Source of the DNA: DAMCAP01 sp032059445
GTDB lineage: Bacteria > Bacillota > Clostridia > Oscillospirales > Ruminococcaceae
NCBI GenBank assembly: GCA_032059445.1
Contig: DAMCAP010000010.1
Location: 1-64,000, forward strand
DNA length: 64,000 nt
Direction: 5' to 3'
Made by a program: the position numbers and the translations under genes. Positions 45,389 to 54,992 of this stretch are shown piece after piece; the first letter of the stretch is position 1, and each line of letters starts with the position of its first letter. The notes below the pieces were generated by a model. It worked only from the letters and a program-made list of their open reading frames with translations. It ran no database searches and was not told the origin of the DNA.

Positions 45389-45988
45389 TTATTTTAGTCC
45401 GATCTGGGCTTTTGCTATAGCTTCCCCATTTTGGAATGTTACGTTGGCATTTGCACCATTGCCTCCGACACCCTCCCAAACCACAATAAATGTGGTATAT
45501 CCTGCAATCTGGGTACGTGTAAGCTCTTCACCGGCACTGCCTACGATCGACTTCACTCTATCATAAGTCATGCCCATGTCGATCTGATTGTACTCAGCTA
45601 GAGTAATTTTTGCCGATTTGCTAGAGCTTACAGAATCAGGCCTGTATGTTGCAATACTATCTAATACCCCTGGATTTAGTGCTACATAAAGAATACTAAT
45701 CATGATAGCAACTACAAATAATAGCGCAAGTGGGTTATTTCTGCCTTTTACCTCTTCCTTCGCATCTAGCTCTGTTGGGGCAATATCAGCAGATGCTTCT
45801 GCATTTACCGTGGTATATGTATTTCGGGTTAAACTAGTAGCTTCTCTGGCTGCTCCGCAATGCTTGCAAAATTTGCTATCAACGTCAAGCTCTTTCTTAC
45901 AAATCTGGCAGACGTTCATTGATGTACCACAGTGTTTACAAAAGCTGCTATCTTGATCAATTTCTTTACTGCAATTTTGGCATACCAT
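45389..45988 (-). CDS. Double zinc-ribbon membrane protein with SmpA-like domain, copy 1
   Basis: 199 aa. Two zinc ribbons come first (CQNCSKEIDQDSSFCKHCG and CQICKKELDVDSKFCKHCG). A linker, one membrane span around 87-105 and a C-terminal domain of the DUF3862/SmpA-OmlA sort (ITLAEYNQIDMGMTYDRVKS ... GYTTFIVVWEGVG) follow. The ribbons should be inside and the last domain outside. It is a tandem paralogue of the next gene. Role unknown. Confidence 0.85.
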   Translation of the reverse strand: MVCQNCSKEIDQDSSFCKHCGTSMNVCQICKKELDVDSKFCKHCGAAREATSLTRNTYTTVNAEASADIAPTELDAKEEVKGRNNPLALLFVVAIMISILYVALNPGVLDSIATYRPDSVSSSKSAKITLAEYNQIDMGMTYDRVKSIVGSAGEELTRTQIAGYTTFIVVWEGVGGNGANANVTFQNGEAIAKAQIGLK

Positions 45989-46070
45989 CTTATATATCTC
46001 CTCTTACAGATCATATTTATATGAGCATCTTGCTTATCCCACACACTTAAGTCTTATAAAGCCTCTATAC

Positions 46071-46625
46071 TTATTTCAAGCCTATCTGTGCTGTAGCGAT
46101 AACCTTGTTATTTTGGAATGTTACATTGGCATTTGCGCCCTTATCCCCGACGCCCTCCCAAACCACAATAAAAGTAGTATACCCTGCGATCTCACTACGT
46201 GTAAGCTCAATACCATCACTGCCAACTATCGAGCGTACTTTTTCAAAAGGCATGCCCATCTCTATTTGATTGTACTCAGCCAGTGTGATTTTTTCTTTGC
46301 TAGCACCAAAGGAAAGAAAACTAGATTCTTTAAACACAAACAAAAGCCCAAAGATTATTACAAGGACAGCTATAAATATCTTTGCATTACGGTTTTCACC
46401 GGAATCTGGCGCTACTGTGCTCATCTGAGGATCAGTGGTTGTTTCTTTATTTTTGCTGATATCGATCTCTGTAGTTAGGCTACTGGCAGCTCCACAATGT
46501 TTGCAAAATTTACTATCGGCATCAAGCTCCTTCTGGCAATTTTGGCACATGCTATGTGCTACACCACAATACTTGCAAAACCTGCTAATCTCATCTGACT
46601 CCTGGCTACAATTCTGGCAGATCAT
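46071..46625 (-). CDS. Double zinc-ribbon membrane protein with SmpA-like domain, copy 2
   Basis: 184 aa with the same order: CQNCSQESDEISRFCKYCG, CQNCQKELDADSKFCKHCG, a divergent linker, one span (IFIAVLVIIFGLLFVF) and a C-terminal domain nearly identical to copy 1 (NQIEMGMPFEKVRSIVGS, GYTTFIVVWEGVG, GANANVTFQN). It lies 82 bases upstream of copy 1, so the pair probably arose by tandem duplication with fast linker divergence. Confidence 0.85.
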   Translation of the reverse strand: MICQNCSQESDEISRFCKYCGVAHSMCQNCQKELDADSKFCKHCGAASSLTTEIDISKNKETTTDPQMSTVAPDSGENRNAKIFIAVLVIIFGLLFVFKESSFLSFGASKEKITLAEYNQIEMGMPFEKVRSIVGSDGIELTRSEIAGYTTFIVVWEGVGDKGANANVTFQNNKVIATAQIGLK

Positions 46626-46745
46626 ATAAATTCTCCCTAATATTACTAGATTACGCTTATAAATATAACATAAAAGTATAAAAAATACAATTGGTTGCCT
46701 TATCTTTTATGACAATTAGAGCTAATAACCTTTTACCGATCGACA

Positions 46746-46775
46746 AGCAGCCCCACCATATCTGGCGGGGCTGCT
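46746..46775 (-). terminator. Hairpin at the end of the dpp operon
   Basis: AGCAGCCCC / GGGGCTGCT, 9-bp stem with 12-base loop. Only TTG follows on the minus strand, so termination strength is uncertain. Confidence 0.6.
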
Positions 46776-46802
46776 AATTAATTGTAGAGGTTTGCTTTTG
46801 GG

Positions 46803-47774
46803 CTATATTTGATGACATGACACCCAGTGATTAGGCCCGATCTCCTTTAGCATCGGCTCCTGCTCCTTGCAGATAGCCTCCGCATAGGGGCATCGCGTAT
46901 GGAATCTGCACCCCATCGGCACCTTGGCTGCACTCGGCACCTCACCCTCCAGCACGATACGCTCTCGCTTCTGCCGCCCTGATAGGATAGGGATGGCCGA
47001 TAGCAGAGCCCTGGTGTAGGGATGTGCTGCATGCTGGAAGATATCCTCATTGTCGGCCAGCTCCACAATCTTACCAAGGTACATCACCGCTACTCGATCA
47101 GAAATATGCTCCACTACATTGAGAGCATGTGAGATAAAGAGGTAGGTCATATTGCCGTACTGCTCCTTTAGATCCATCAATAGGTTGATGATCTGGGATT
47201 GGATCGACACATCCAGCGCAGAAACCGCCTCATCACAGACCAGAAACTCAGGCGCCAAAGCAATGGCCTTAGCAATCGCCACTCGCTGCCGCTGCCCACC
47301 GCTAAACTCATGGGGATAGCGCAGGGCATATACATGGCTTAAACCCACCTGTGTGAGCAGCTCCCCTGTGCGTTCATGTGCCTCCTGCATATTCATCCCC
47401 ATCTGTACAGTGAGCACCTCACTAAGGAGGGATTTTACTGTCTGACGTGGATTAAGAGAAGAATACGGATCCTGAAAGACGATTTGCAGCTTTTTGCGCA
47501 GCTTCCTAAGCTCTTCACCTTTGAGCTTTAAAATATCCTGCTCCCCATCGAAGAGGATGCTCCCCTCTGTAGGGGTATTTAGCCGCACGATTGCACGCCC
47601 GATTGTGGTTTTGCCACAGCCTGACTCCCCTACAAGCCCCAGTGTTTCGCCACGACGGATGTTCAGGCTGACACCATCCACTGCCTTGATGGTACCGACT
47701 GTGCGTTGCAGCACCCCTTTTTTAATAGGAAAGTGTACATGAAGATCTTCAATCTCAAGTATGCTTTTATTCAT
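46803..47774 (-). CDS. dppF: Peptide ABC transporter ATP-binding protein (DppF/OppF type)
   Basis: 323 aa ATPase of a peptide importer: Walker A GESGCGKTTIGR, signature FSGGQRQRVAIA, Walker B FLVCDEAVSALD, and the oligopeptide C-terminal domain with cysteines (GCRFHTRCPYAEAIC). ATG 47774 overlaps dppD by 8 bases, with AAGGAGAG upstream. Confidence 0.94.
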   Translation of the reverse strand: MNKSILEIEDLHVHFPIKKGVLQRTVGTIKAVDGVSLNIRRGETLGLVGESGCGKTTIGRAIVRLNTPTEGSILFDGEQDILKLKGEELRKLRKKLQIVFQDPYSSLNPRQTVKSLLSEVLTVQMGMNMQEAHERTGELLTQVGLSHVYALRYPHEFSGGQRQRVAIAKAIALAPEFLVCDEAVSALDVSIQSQIINLLMDLKEQYGNMTYLFISHALNVVEHISDRVAVMYLGKIVELADNEDIFQHAAHPYTRALLSAIPILSGRQKRERIVLEGEVPSAAKVPMGCRFHTRCPYAEAICKEQEPMLKEIGPNHWVSCHQI

Positions 47775-48750
47775 CTTGCTCTCTCCTTAAAAAACAGCTG
47801 ACTCTCCTGTCGCCTTTTACAATATCCTCTGGCTGGTTGGTCTTGCAGATATCCATTGCATAGGGGCAGCGAGGGCTAAACCTACACCCCTGCGGGAAGT
47901 TCAAAGGGTTTGGCACCGTGCCCGCGATGGATTCCAGCCTGCCTCCCCTCGTTACCTTGATCCCCGGTATCGATAGGATGAGCAGCTTGGTATAAGGGTG
48001 CCAGGGGTCATCAAAGATCTGCTCTAAGGGGCCTTCTTCTACAATCTTGCCTGCATACATGACCGCTACCCGATCAGCAATCTGCGAAACCACCCCAAAA
48101 TCATGGGTAATCAGCAGAATGGACATCTGGGTGTCACGTTGCAGGTCTTTGAGTAGATGCAAAATCTGCGCCTGTATCGTCACATCGAGGGCTGTCGTGG
48201 GCTCATCGGCAATCAGCATCTTTGGATTGGAGGCAAGGGAGATTGCAATCATCACCCGCTGCCTAAGGCCGCCCGAAAGCTGGTGGGGGTACACCTTTAA
48301 GCGCTCGATGGGATTAGGCACACCCACCCGATGCAGTATTTCCACCGAAGCTCTCTGTACCTCTTCCTGGCTCATGTGGGGGTTATGTAGCTTAAAGACC
48401 TCACCAAGCTGCTTCTCAATCTTATAGACAGGGTTGAGCGAGGTCATAGGCTCCTGAAAAATCATTGAAATCTTTGAGCCTCTGATCTTCCTTGCCTGAT
48501 CCTTGGTCAGCTCCATGATCTGCTGGCCATCAACCTGCATATAGTCTGCCGAAACCTTGGCAGTATCGGCAAGGAGCTTAATCAGCGACAAGGAAGTAAC
48601 CGTCTTGCCACAGCCCGACTCCCCTACCAGTGCCAAGGTCTCACCCTTATTGATATGAAAGGAAATCCCGTCTACTGACTTGACTACACCCTCAGGGGTA
48701 TCAAACCAGGTGCGTAGGTTTTTTACTTCAAGGAATTTCTCCTGTATCAT
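47767..48750 (-). CDS. dppD: Peptide ABC transporter ATP-binding protein (DppD/OppD type)
   Basis: 327 aa: Walker A GESGCGKTVTSL, signature LSGGLRQRVMIA, Walker B MLIADEPTTALD, and C-terminal GCRFSPRCPYAMDIC. ATG 48750 (MIQEKFLEV) is chosen because AGGTGA is 5 bases upstream; a GTG nine bases earlier is possible. Confidence 0.94.
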   Translation of the reverse strand: MIQEKFLEVKNLRTWFDTPEGVVKSVDGISFHINKGETLALVGESGCGKTVTSLSLIKLLADTAKVSADYMQVDGQQIMELTKDQARKIRGSKISMIFQEPMTSLNPVYKIEKQLGEVFKLHNPHMSQEEVQRASVEILHRVGVPNPIERLKVYPHQLSGGLRQRVMIAISLASNPKMLIADEPTTALDVTIQAQILHLLKDLQRDTQMSILLITHDFGVVSQIADRVAVMYAGKIVEEGPLEQIFDDPWHPYTKLLILSIPGIKVTRGGRLESIAGTVPNPLNFPQGCRFSPRCPYAMDICKTNQPEDIVKGDRRVSCFLRREQDE

Positions 48751-48759
48751 ACTTGTCAC

Positions 48760-49686
48760 CTACTTTCTCATTTTAGGGTCAAAGGCATCTCGCAGGCCAT
48801 CGCCGATCCAGTTCATCGACAACACCGTGACAGAGATAGCAATACCCGGTATGGTGGTTAAGTAGGGAGCAAGCTGGAGGTAGTTTCGCCCCTGGCTGAG
48901 CATGACTCCCCAGTCAGGCGCAGAAGCATCTGCCCCAAGCCCCAGATAGGTCAAGCTAGAGGACGACAAGATTGCCCCGCCGATTGCCAGAGTGGCTTGT
49001 ATGATGATAGGGCCCATACAGTTGGGCAGGATATGGTTAAAGATAATGCGCATGTGGCTAAACCCCGCCACCCTTGCTGATTCTACGTATTCCGTCTGCT
49101 TAATGCTTAGCACCTGCCCACGGGTCAAGCGTGCGAAGCGGGGCCAACCAACGATAGCAAGGGCGAGGACGATATTTTGCTGACTTGAGCCAAGGGCTGC
49201 CATAATGGCGATGGCTACGATGAGGAATGGAAAGGAGAGCATGATGTCGGTAAAGCGCATGAGGACCGACTCCACCACACCGCCAAAATAACCACTAAAT
49301 AAGCCGATTGCTACGCCAATACAGGCAGAGATCAATGCTACCGATACGCCGGTAATTACAGAGGTGCGCCCACCATAGAGTAGTCGGCACCAAATGTCAC
49401 GCCCCAGATCATCGGTGCCCAGACTATGCCCGGGAGTACCAGGCCGCATCAGCATATTGGCCAAATCCATATCTATGATCGGGTGATATTTGGTAAACAT
49501 AGGTGCTCCCGCACAGAGTACCACAATGATCGTCATCATAAGCAGACCAATTACGGCAATCTTGTTTTTGGTAAAGCGCCGCACTACATCCGCCCAGTAT
49601 GTAGTAACAGGCAGCGACTCGATGCCGATTTCTCCTGTCACCTGTGGAATATCGCTGCTGTCCATCACATGTGTCTGTTCTTTCAT
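48760..49686 (-). CDS. dppC: Peptide ABC transporter permease (DppC/OppC type)
   Basis: 308-aa membrane subunit with an N-terminal OppC_N segment (FTKNKIAVIGLLMMTIIVV), PGHSLGTDDLGRDIWCRLLY and the EAA loop (ESARVAGFSHMRIIFNHILP). AAGGAGG precedes the start, 12 bases after dppB. Confidence 0.94.
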   Translation of the reverse strand: MKEQTHVMDSSDIPQVTGEIGIESLPVTTYWADVVRRFTKNKIAVIGLLMMTIIVVLCAGAPMFTKYHPIIDMDLANMLMRPGTPGHSLGTDDLGRDIWCRLLYGGRTSVITGVSVALISACIGVAIGLFSGYFGGVVESVLMRFTDIMLSFPFLIVAIAIMAALGSSQQNIVLALAIVGWPRFARLTRGQVLSIKQTEYVESARVAGFSHMRIIFNHILPNCMGPIIIQATLAIGGAILSSSSLTYLGLGADASAPDWGVMLSQGRNYLQLAPYLTTIPGIAISVTVLSMNWIGDGLRDAFDPKMRK

Positions 49687-49698
49687 CTTTGCACCTCC

Positions 49699-50664
49699 TT
49701 AAGCCTTTTTGTCTAGACGGATGCGGGGATCCACCCAAGCATAGATAATATCAACTGCCAGATTGATCAGCAGATAGCTGACACAGAGTACCAAGGTGAT
49801 CCCCTGTATCATGGGGTAATCTCGCTTGGCAATGGAGTTAACCGCCAGCCTACCGACACCCGGCCAGGAGAAGATCGACTCAGTTACCACCGCTCCACCC
49901 AGCAGGCCACCGATCTCGGCACCTATGACGGTGATTACAGGGATCATGGCATTTTTGAGTGCGTGACCGTAGATGACGGCTTTTTCCGCCAAGCCCTTAC
50001 TGCGTGCATAGCGGACGTAATCCTGACTGAGTACATCCAGCATACCCGAGCGGATCATTCGAGTCTGCGTTGCCGCCATGCCCAGCGCCAGTGAGGAGGC
50101 GGGCATGATCGCATACCGCAAAAATCCAACGACACCATCCCCAGCGATGGTTGCCGAGCCTGTGCTGGGTAGCCAGCCGAGCTTTAAGGAAAAGAAAATA
50201 ATCAGTACCAGACCAAACCAAAACTTCGGCAATGACACACCGATGGTAGCCAGCGCCGTAGCCAGCGAATCCCAGATGCTGTTATGCTTTAAGGCGGCCA
50301 AGATCCCCAGTGGTACCGATACCAACAGTGCCAAGAGCATCGAAAAAGCCGCCAGCCGTATGGTGGCAGGCATGCGAATCATGATACTGTCAAAGACATC
50401 CTGATTGGTAGCGTAGGACACCCCAAGGTCGCCTTTGAGAGCTTTGGCTATAAAATGAAAATACCGCACCGCAAAGGGCTTATCGAGCCCCCACTGCTGC
50501 TCAATAAGCACTCGCTGCTCATGGGATACATGAGAGTCCTCGGTACCCAGAATCAACTGCACCGGGTCACCGGGGGTGATATAGAGCAGCGAAAAGATCA
50601 TAAAGGAGATCACCAATAGGGTGGGTATTGTTTGCAGCAATCTTTTTATAATATATGTCCACAT
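49699..50664 (-). CDS. dppB: Peptide ABC transporter permease (DppB/OppB type)
   Basis: 321-aa membrane subunit starting MWTYIIKRLLQTIPTLLVIS, with the family pattern ITPGDPVQLILG and EAA loop YARSKGLAEKAVIYGHALKN. AAGGAGC precedes ATG 50664. A stable hairpin separates it from dppA. Confidence 0.94.
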   Translation of the reverse strand: MWTYIIKRLLQTIPTLLVISFMIFSLLYITPGDPVQLILGTEDSHVSHEQRVLIEQQWGLDKPFAVRYFHFIAKALKGDLGVSYATNQDVFDSIMIRMPATIRLAAFSMLLALLVSVPLGILAALKHNSIWDSLATALATIGVSLPKFWFGLVLIIFFSLKLGWLPSTGSATIAGDGVVGFLRYAIMPASSLALGMAATQTRMIRSGMLDVLSQDYVRYARSKGLAEKAVIYGHALKNAMIPVITVIGAEIGGLLGGAVVTESIFSWPGVGRLAVNSIAKRDYPMIQGITLVLCVSYLLINLAVDIIYAWVDPRIRLDKKA

Positions 50665-50742
50665 ATCTAAGCTCCTTCACCTGCTGTGTCAGGTAGTAAA
50701 GTCCCCAAGGCTCACTCCACAGTTGGACAAAGCCTTGTGAAG

Positions 50743-50773
50743 CAGCGGCAAAGCCAAGGCAGCTTTGCCGCTG
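50743..50773 (-). other. Hairpin between dppA and dppB
   Basis: Perfect 11-bp stem CAGCGGCAAAG / CTTTGCCGCTG with 9-base loop and no T-run. Such hairpins usually protect the binding-protein mRNA and lower expression of downstream permease genes. Confidence 0.7.
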
Positions 50774-50825
50774 TCACATCGGGCATTTATGAGGTGGTGT
50801 AGATGCTATTGAATACAGCTTCCTG

Positions 50826-52469
50826 CTACTTTGTAACTGCTACGTTACGATTGCTGTTGCAGAGCGTGTGGTATACAGATGGGTAGTCAAAGTCCTTTAC
50901 CCACTTGTTGACACCTGTCTGCCCATATTCAAAGTATGGGAAGATATGAGGGGCATCGGCAATAAAGAGCTTCGCAGCTTCGGTAAGCATCTCAGAGCGC
51001 TTGGTAGCGTCGATGGTCTTCCATGCTTCCTTCAAAATCGCGTCAACCTTTGGGTTGGAGTAGTTGCAGTTGGGGCTAAAGGTGGTGGTATCGGTGCGCA
51101 TCAGGCGCAGTGGTCCGTCGAGGTTGCTATAGCCGCCCAATATGTACATCTCTACCTTGCCATTCTTGATATCGTCGGTATGGGTAGCCCACTCTACTGT
51201 CTGAGCAGTGCAGTCGATGCCAATTGCCTTGAGCTGAGAAGAAACGATGACCGCCAGCTTCTCACGGTTGGCGTCGTTGTTGCCTACCTGTAAGGTAAAC
51301 TTAAACTTCTTGCCATCCTTTTCACGGATACCGTCAGCGCCCTTCTTCCAGCCCTTAGCGTCTAAAATTTCCTCTGCCTTCTTAGGATCAAAGCTCACGC
51401 AGACCTCTTTAAATGCCTCCTTGTTGCCGCCGGGGCGCTCATAAGAGATCGGCCCGTAAGCACGCACCGCCAGCTCAACACCAGCATCATTCTTAAAGAT
51501 TGCATTGACTGCTCCGTCCATATCCACCGCCATACTGAGGGCGCGACGGATTTCGGGGTCGGTAAAGAGTGGGAATGCACAGTTAAAGCCAATCCACCTA
51601 TAGGAGCCTACGCCGGAGGATTTAAGCTCTAAGTAATCCTTTGATGAGATGTTGCCTACTTCTGTGGGCAGGATAGCGAGAGCTACGTCGATTTCCTTGT
51701 TTTGCAGGGCGATCGCCGATACCGATTTATCGGGGATAATCTTATAGATGACCCGATCAAGCGCAGGCTCTTTCCAGAAATCCTTATTTTTTTCAAGGAT
51801 TACATGGGTGTCAGTCACATGCTCTACAAATTTATAAGCGCCTGACCCAACTGGGAAAGCACCAAAATCCCAGTTTTGCTCAATGGCTCTACGGGGGATG
51901 ATATAGTTTTGGTACATTCTGTATTCAAACAATACATCGATGTCGTTTGTGACAAATTGTATGGTGTTCGGGTCGATTACGGTAATGCTCTTAAGGGTGC
52001 TGGAGAGATCGGTATACCGTACCGATCCGTTTTCTGGTTTTAGGTAGTATTCAAAGGAGTACTTTACGTCCTCTGCCGTTACACGGACTTTTTCATCTTT
52101 AAATAAGCCGTTTCCAGTCTGCCAATAGATATCGTCTCTGAGGTGGAAGGTCCAGGTAACGTTGTCATCGGCACACTCCCAACTTTTAGCGAAGCTTGGG
52201 GTGAAGTTGGAGTCGTTGTCCATCTCTACAAGTGTGTGATAGATCTGACGAATGATATAGCCGTCACCGTCGGAGGTGGTTTTCCATGGCACGAGGGTGG
52301 TGACGGGCATGTAGGTGCCGATGATCAGATCATTGCTTTTGGGTGCTGCCGCGCTCTGGCTGGGTGCCGCTTGAGAGGGAGTCACCGGAGGCGCAGTCTG
52401 ACCTCCGCAGGCACTCAGCAGCATCGCTGCCGAAATCAAAACAGCTGCCAGTCTACTGGTCTTCTTCAT
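50826..52469 (-). CDS. dppA: Peptide ABC transporter substrate-binding lipoprotein (DppA/OppA type)
   Basis: 547-aa extracytoplasmic binding protein of SBP family 5. The lipobox is LLSACG near residue 20. The family pattern WTFHLRDDIYWQTGNGLF near residue 110 and VGSGAYKFVEH further on are present. It is first in the operon, with GGAGATG before ATG 52469. Di- or oligopeptide, or nickel, specificity cannot be read directly; peptides are favoured by overall similarity. Confidence 0.93.
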   Translation of the reverse strand: MKKTSRLAAVLISAAMLLSACGGQTAPPVTPSQAAPSQSAAAPKSNDLIIGTYMPVTTLVPWKTTSDGDGYIIRQIYHTLVEMDNDSNFTPSFAKSWECADDNVTWTFHLRDDIYWQTGNGLFKDEKVRVTAEDVKYSFEYYLKPENGSVRYTDLSSTLKSITVIDPNTIQFVTNDIDVLFEYRMYQNYIIPRRAIEQNWDFGAFPVGSGAYKFVEHVTDTHVILEKNKDFWKEPALDRVIYKIIPDKSVSAIALQNKEIDVALAILPTEVGNISSKDYLELKSSGVGSYRWIGFNCAFPLFTDPEIRRALSMAVDMDGAVNAIFKNDAGVELAVRAYGPISYERPGGNKEAFKEVCVSFDPKKAEEILDAKGWKKGADGIREKDGKKFKFTLQVGNNDANREKLAVIVSSQLKAIGIDCTAQTVEWATHTDDIKNGKVEMYILGGYSNLDGPLRLMRTDTTTFSPNCNYSNPKVDAILKEAWKTIDATKRSEMLTEAAKLFIADAPHIFPYFEYGQTGVNKWVKDFDYPSVYHTLCNSNRNVAVTK

Positions 52470-52720
52470 AGGTACATCTCCTTAGCTTTATATTTTCCGG
52501 CACACAGCCGGATAGCCGACCTTCACCCGACTCCAAATGCTACGACGGCATGCCCTATGGCTTTGGTAGATCAGGGATAACTTGTCTTAAAACAAATATA
52601 TTGAGCCAAGCCAGATTGTATACCACTTTATTTACGGCGGCTGTATTGCGTATTTATGTTTACATGTTTGGGCAAATATGCTATTATGTCTACATAATGA
52701 TGGTATTGGGGGATTTAGGT

Positions 52721-52981
52721 ATGTACCGTAATCTTATGGAAGACCTACTCGAAGAACGCTTGAATGAAATTTATCCATCTCTGGGCTGCTGCACCTGTGA
52801 AATATGCCGTGATGATATCCTCGCCTTTGCCCTTAACAGACTGCCCAACATGTATGTGGTCTGCCCCACCGGAGAAGTCTACTCCAAGCTTTATGTGCTA
52901 AAGCAGCAGCATGATGCCGATGTGGTCGCCGCTTTGACACAAGCAGCAACCATGGTAACGGAAAATCCCCGCCACCCATAG
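52721..52981 (+). CDS. comFB: ComFB-like late competence protein
   Basis: An 86-aa protein matching the ComFB family: MEDLLEERLNEIYPSLGC, the Cys cluster CCTCEICRDDILAFALNRLP, and YVVCPTGEVYSK. The Cys may bind zinc. The start ATG 52721 has GGGGGA upstream; ATG 52700 is in frame but has no site. The comFA and comFC partners are absent here. Confidence 0.82.
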   Translation: MYRNLMEDLLEERLNEIYPSLGCCTCEICRDDILAFALNRLPNMYVVCPTGEVYSKLYVLKQQHDADVVAALTQAATMVTENPRHP

Positions 52982-53148
52982 ACTTTACGTCATTAAGCCT
53001 TGATGATTGGTTCTTTTTGCCACCGCCTGCTAATATGCTGTAGCAAACGCAGGAGACAGCCCTGCTTGGCTGCATAGCGCATAACCCCCGCAAGGCGCAG
53101 CCAGCACAGCATCCTCCTGCCACACTGCTATACAGGAGATGGAGCGCT

Positions 53149-53484
53149 TTGGAAGAATTACGTCTGGCACAGTGCATACTAGAAGCTGCCCTTTCGGTTT
53201 CGGCAATCTACGAGCTGGATGAAATCTGCGTGCTGGAGATAACAAAGGGCGAATACAGCACAATTGATGAAGAAAAATTTCTGCATATCTTTGAAGCCAT
53301 CAGTCAAGATACCCCCCTGTCGGGCTGCCTAATCTGCATCAACCCCACCAAGGCAAAGTATTACTGCGCAGACTGCACCGAGTACCATATGCAGGAATCC
53401 AGCAGGCTATGCCCCTTTTGCGGCTCTGATCGCATAAAATTGCTCGGAGGCTATGGCTTCTATCTGGACAGGATCCTCTGCTGA
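53149..53484 (+). CDS. HypA-like zinc protein without the nickel-binding His
   Basis: 111 aa similar to the hydrogenase nickel-insertion factor HypA/HybF. It starts MEELRLAQCILEAAL (HypA: MHELSLA...) and has the zinc site CADC ... LCPFCGSD followed by LLGGYGFYLDRI. In HypA the nickel ligand is His2; here residue 2 is Glu. TTG 53149 is the start, with GGAG upstream. No hydrogenase or hyp gene is near, so its job may differ from nickel delivery. Confidence 0.7.
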   Translation: MEELRLAQCILEAALSVSAIYELDEICVLEITKGEYSTIDEEKFLHIFEAISQDTPLSGCLICINPTKAKYYCADCTEYHMQESSRLCPFCGSDRIKLLGGYGFYLDRILC

Positions 53485-53804
53485 AGTTAAAATTCTTTAA
53501 GCTTGCACCTTAAGCTCGAGCAATAGCGCTCGGGCTTATTTGCCTTTTATGGCTTGATTTTACTGATTTGATCAGCTGTTGACAAAAATACTTATTTGTA
53601 TATTTCCACAAATTTATACTTGTCAATATATATATAATGGATATTTGGGCGGCAAAACCCGCCATTTGTTTGTGGATATATTTTCGCTCTTTTACACAAA
53701 ACATTTTGCCTTTTGAGTCAAAACTGCTTTGCATTCGCACAGAATCTATACTCGTATAGACCTAAAATGTTACATTAATTGTCAATATTTGTTGATGCTG
53801 GGAC
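53485..53804. other. AT-rich upstream region of the 3D-domain gene
   Basis: About 320 bases without a convincing ORF. A weak terminator-like hairpin AAGCTCGAGC / GCTCGGGCTT (53512-53537) follows the HypA-like gene. Two sequences one mismatch from a DnaA box (about 53607 and 53669) are scattered and not arrayed. Confidence 0.4.
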
Positions 53805-53833
53805 TTGACAATGCATATAGCATTGAATAATAT
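53805..53833 (+). promoter_or_regulatory. Probable SigA promoter of the 3D-domain gene
   Basis: Perfect TTGACA (53805-53810), 17-base spacer, TAATAT (53828-53833), about 70 bases before the start codon. Confidence 0.65.
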
Positions 53834-53903
53834 GGTAATATTCACGTCATAATATTACTGATGCTGCAACACCCAAGATCGTAATATTTCAAAAGGAGCA
53901 TTT

Positions 53904-54968
53904 ATGAGTACAGCAATCAACAACCTGGTCAAGGGCGTAAAGACTACCCTCGATCTGCTACGCAGTCGAAGCTTTGCGATAGTCGCCCTGACCCTCTCAC
54001 TGGCAGGTGTAGTGATGTTTGTCACAGAGCAGATAAACGTCGTCTATATCCGCGATGGTGAAGAAGTCATACAGATATACACCCTCAAGGAAAATCCGCA
54101 GGATATCCTCAATGATCAAGGGATTATCATGATGGCCCACGATACCATGAGCTTTACCCAGCTAAATGATGGCAGCGGCGAGATCGAGATCAGCCGTGGC
54201 TTCCCCGTAACTGTAACGGTAGATGGTATCACCCACTCTTATATGGCCACCGACGATATCACGGTGGGGGCACTGCTCGATAGCAAAGGCATCCGCCTAA
54301 AAGAGCATGATATGCTAAACCTCCCCCGACAGTTTTATCTCTCTGCCGATGACCAGATTATCATCCAGCGAGTGATACTCACCACAACCGTGGTGGAGGA
54401 GGAGATCCCTTACGAAACCGAATACCGACAAAACAGCCTACTAAAATCAGGCAGATCAGAAACCCTCATCGCCGGAGTAAAAGGCAGCAGGACAATAACC
54501 TACGCAGACCGTATTGTAGACGGTGTATTGCAGCAGCGTGAAGTAGTATCCAATGTAATAACCAAGGATCCCGTCACCAGACTAGTGCTAAAAGGAGGCA
54601 AGGGGGCGATCTCTGATCTAGACTTTGGCTATAAAATGGATCAGAACGGTAAGCCAATCGGCTACTCCTACGTACTGCAAAACCAAATCGCTACCGGTTA
54701 CAGCGCCAAGCCCGGCCGCAACATCGGTGCAAGCCGTATGCGCCTCTTCTATGGCTATGTGGCGGTCAATCCCAATGAAATCCCCTACGGCTCTAAACTA
54801 TATGTAACCAGTGCAGACAATAAATTTGTCTATGGCTACTGTATTGCAGCCGACACCGGTACGGGGCTGATGCAGGGCATCATCGACATCGACCTATACT
54901 ACGAAACCTATCGGGAAAGTCAGCTAAACGGCAGACAGATCGTCAACATCTATGTGCTGCCCAGATAG
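53904..54968 (+). CDS. yabE: YabE-like cell-wall protein (DUF348, G5 and 3D domains)
   Basis: 354 aa: N-terminal membrane anchor (about 24-42), two DUF348 ubiquitin-like repeats (about 45-155), a G5 domain (EEIPYETEYRQNSLLKSG) and a C-terminal 3D domain (ATGYSAK ... YGYCIAADTGTGLMQGIIDI) with the conserved aspartates. This is the Firmicutes stationary-phase survival/Rpf-like set that cuts or remodels peptidoglycan. AAAGGAGC precedes ATG 53904. A strong terminator follows. Confidence 0.9.
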   Translation: MSTAINNLVKGVKTTLDLLRSRSFAIVALTLSLAGVVMFVTEQINVVYIRDGEEVIQIYTLKENPQDILNDQGIIMMAHDTMSFTQLNDGSGEIEISRGFPVTVTVDGITHSYMATDDITVGALLDSKGIRLKEHDMLNLPRQFYLSADDQIIIQRVILTTTVVEEEIPYETEYRQNSLLKSGRSETLIAGVKGSRTITYADRIVDGVLQQREVVSNVITKDPVTRLVLKGGKGAISDLDFGYKMDQNGKPIGYSYVLQNQIATGYSAKPGRNIGASRMRLFYGYVAVNPNEIPYGSKLYVTSADNKFVYGYCIAADTGTGLMQGIIDIDLYYETYRESQLNGRQIVNIYVLPR

Positions 54969-54992
54969 CCTGATCACTTGATTACACGCATC

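Noticed and set aside
53600..53690. DnaA-box-like words suggesting a replication origin
   Set aside because: Only two scattered one-mismatch matches, no dnaA or dnaN gene, no ordered array.
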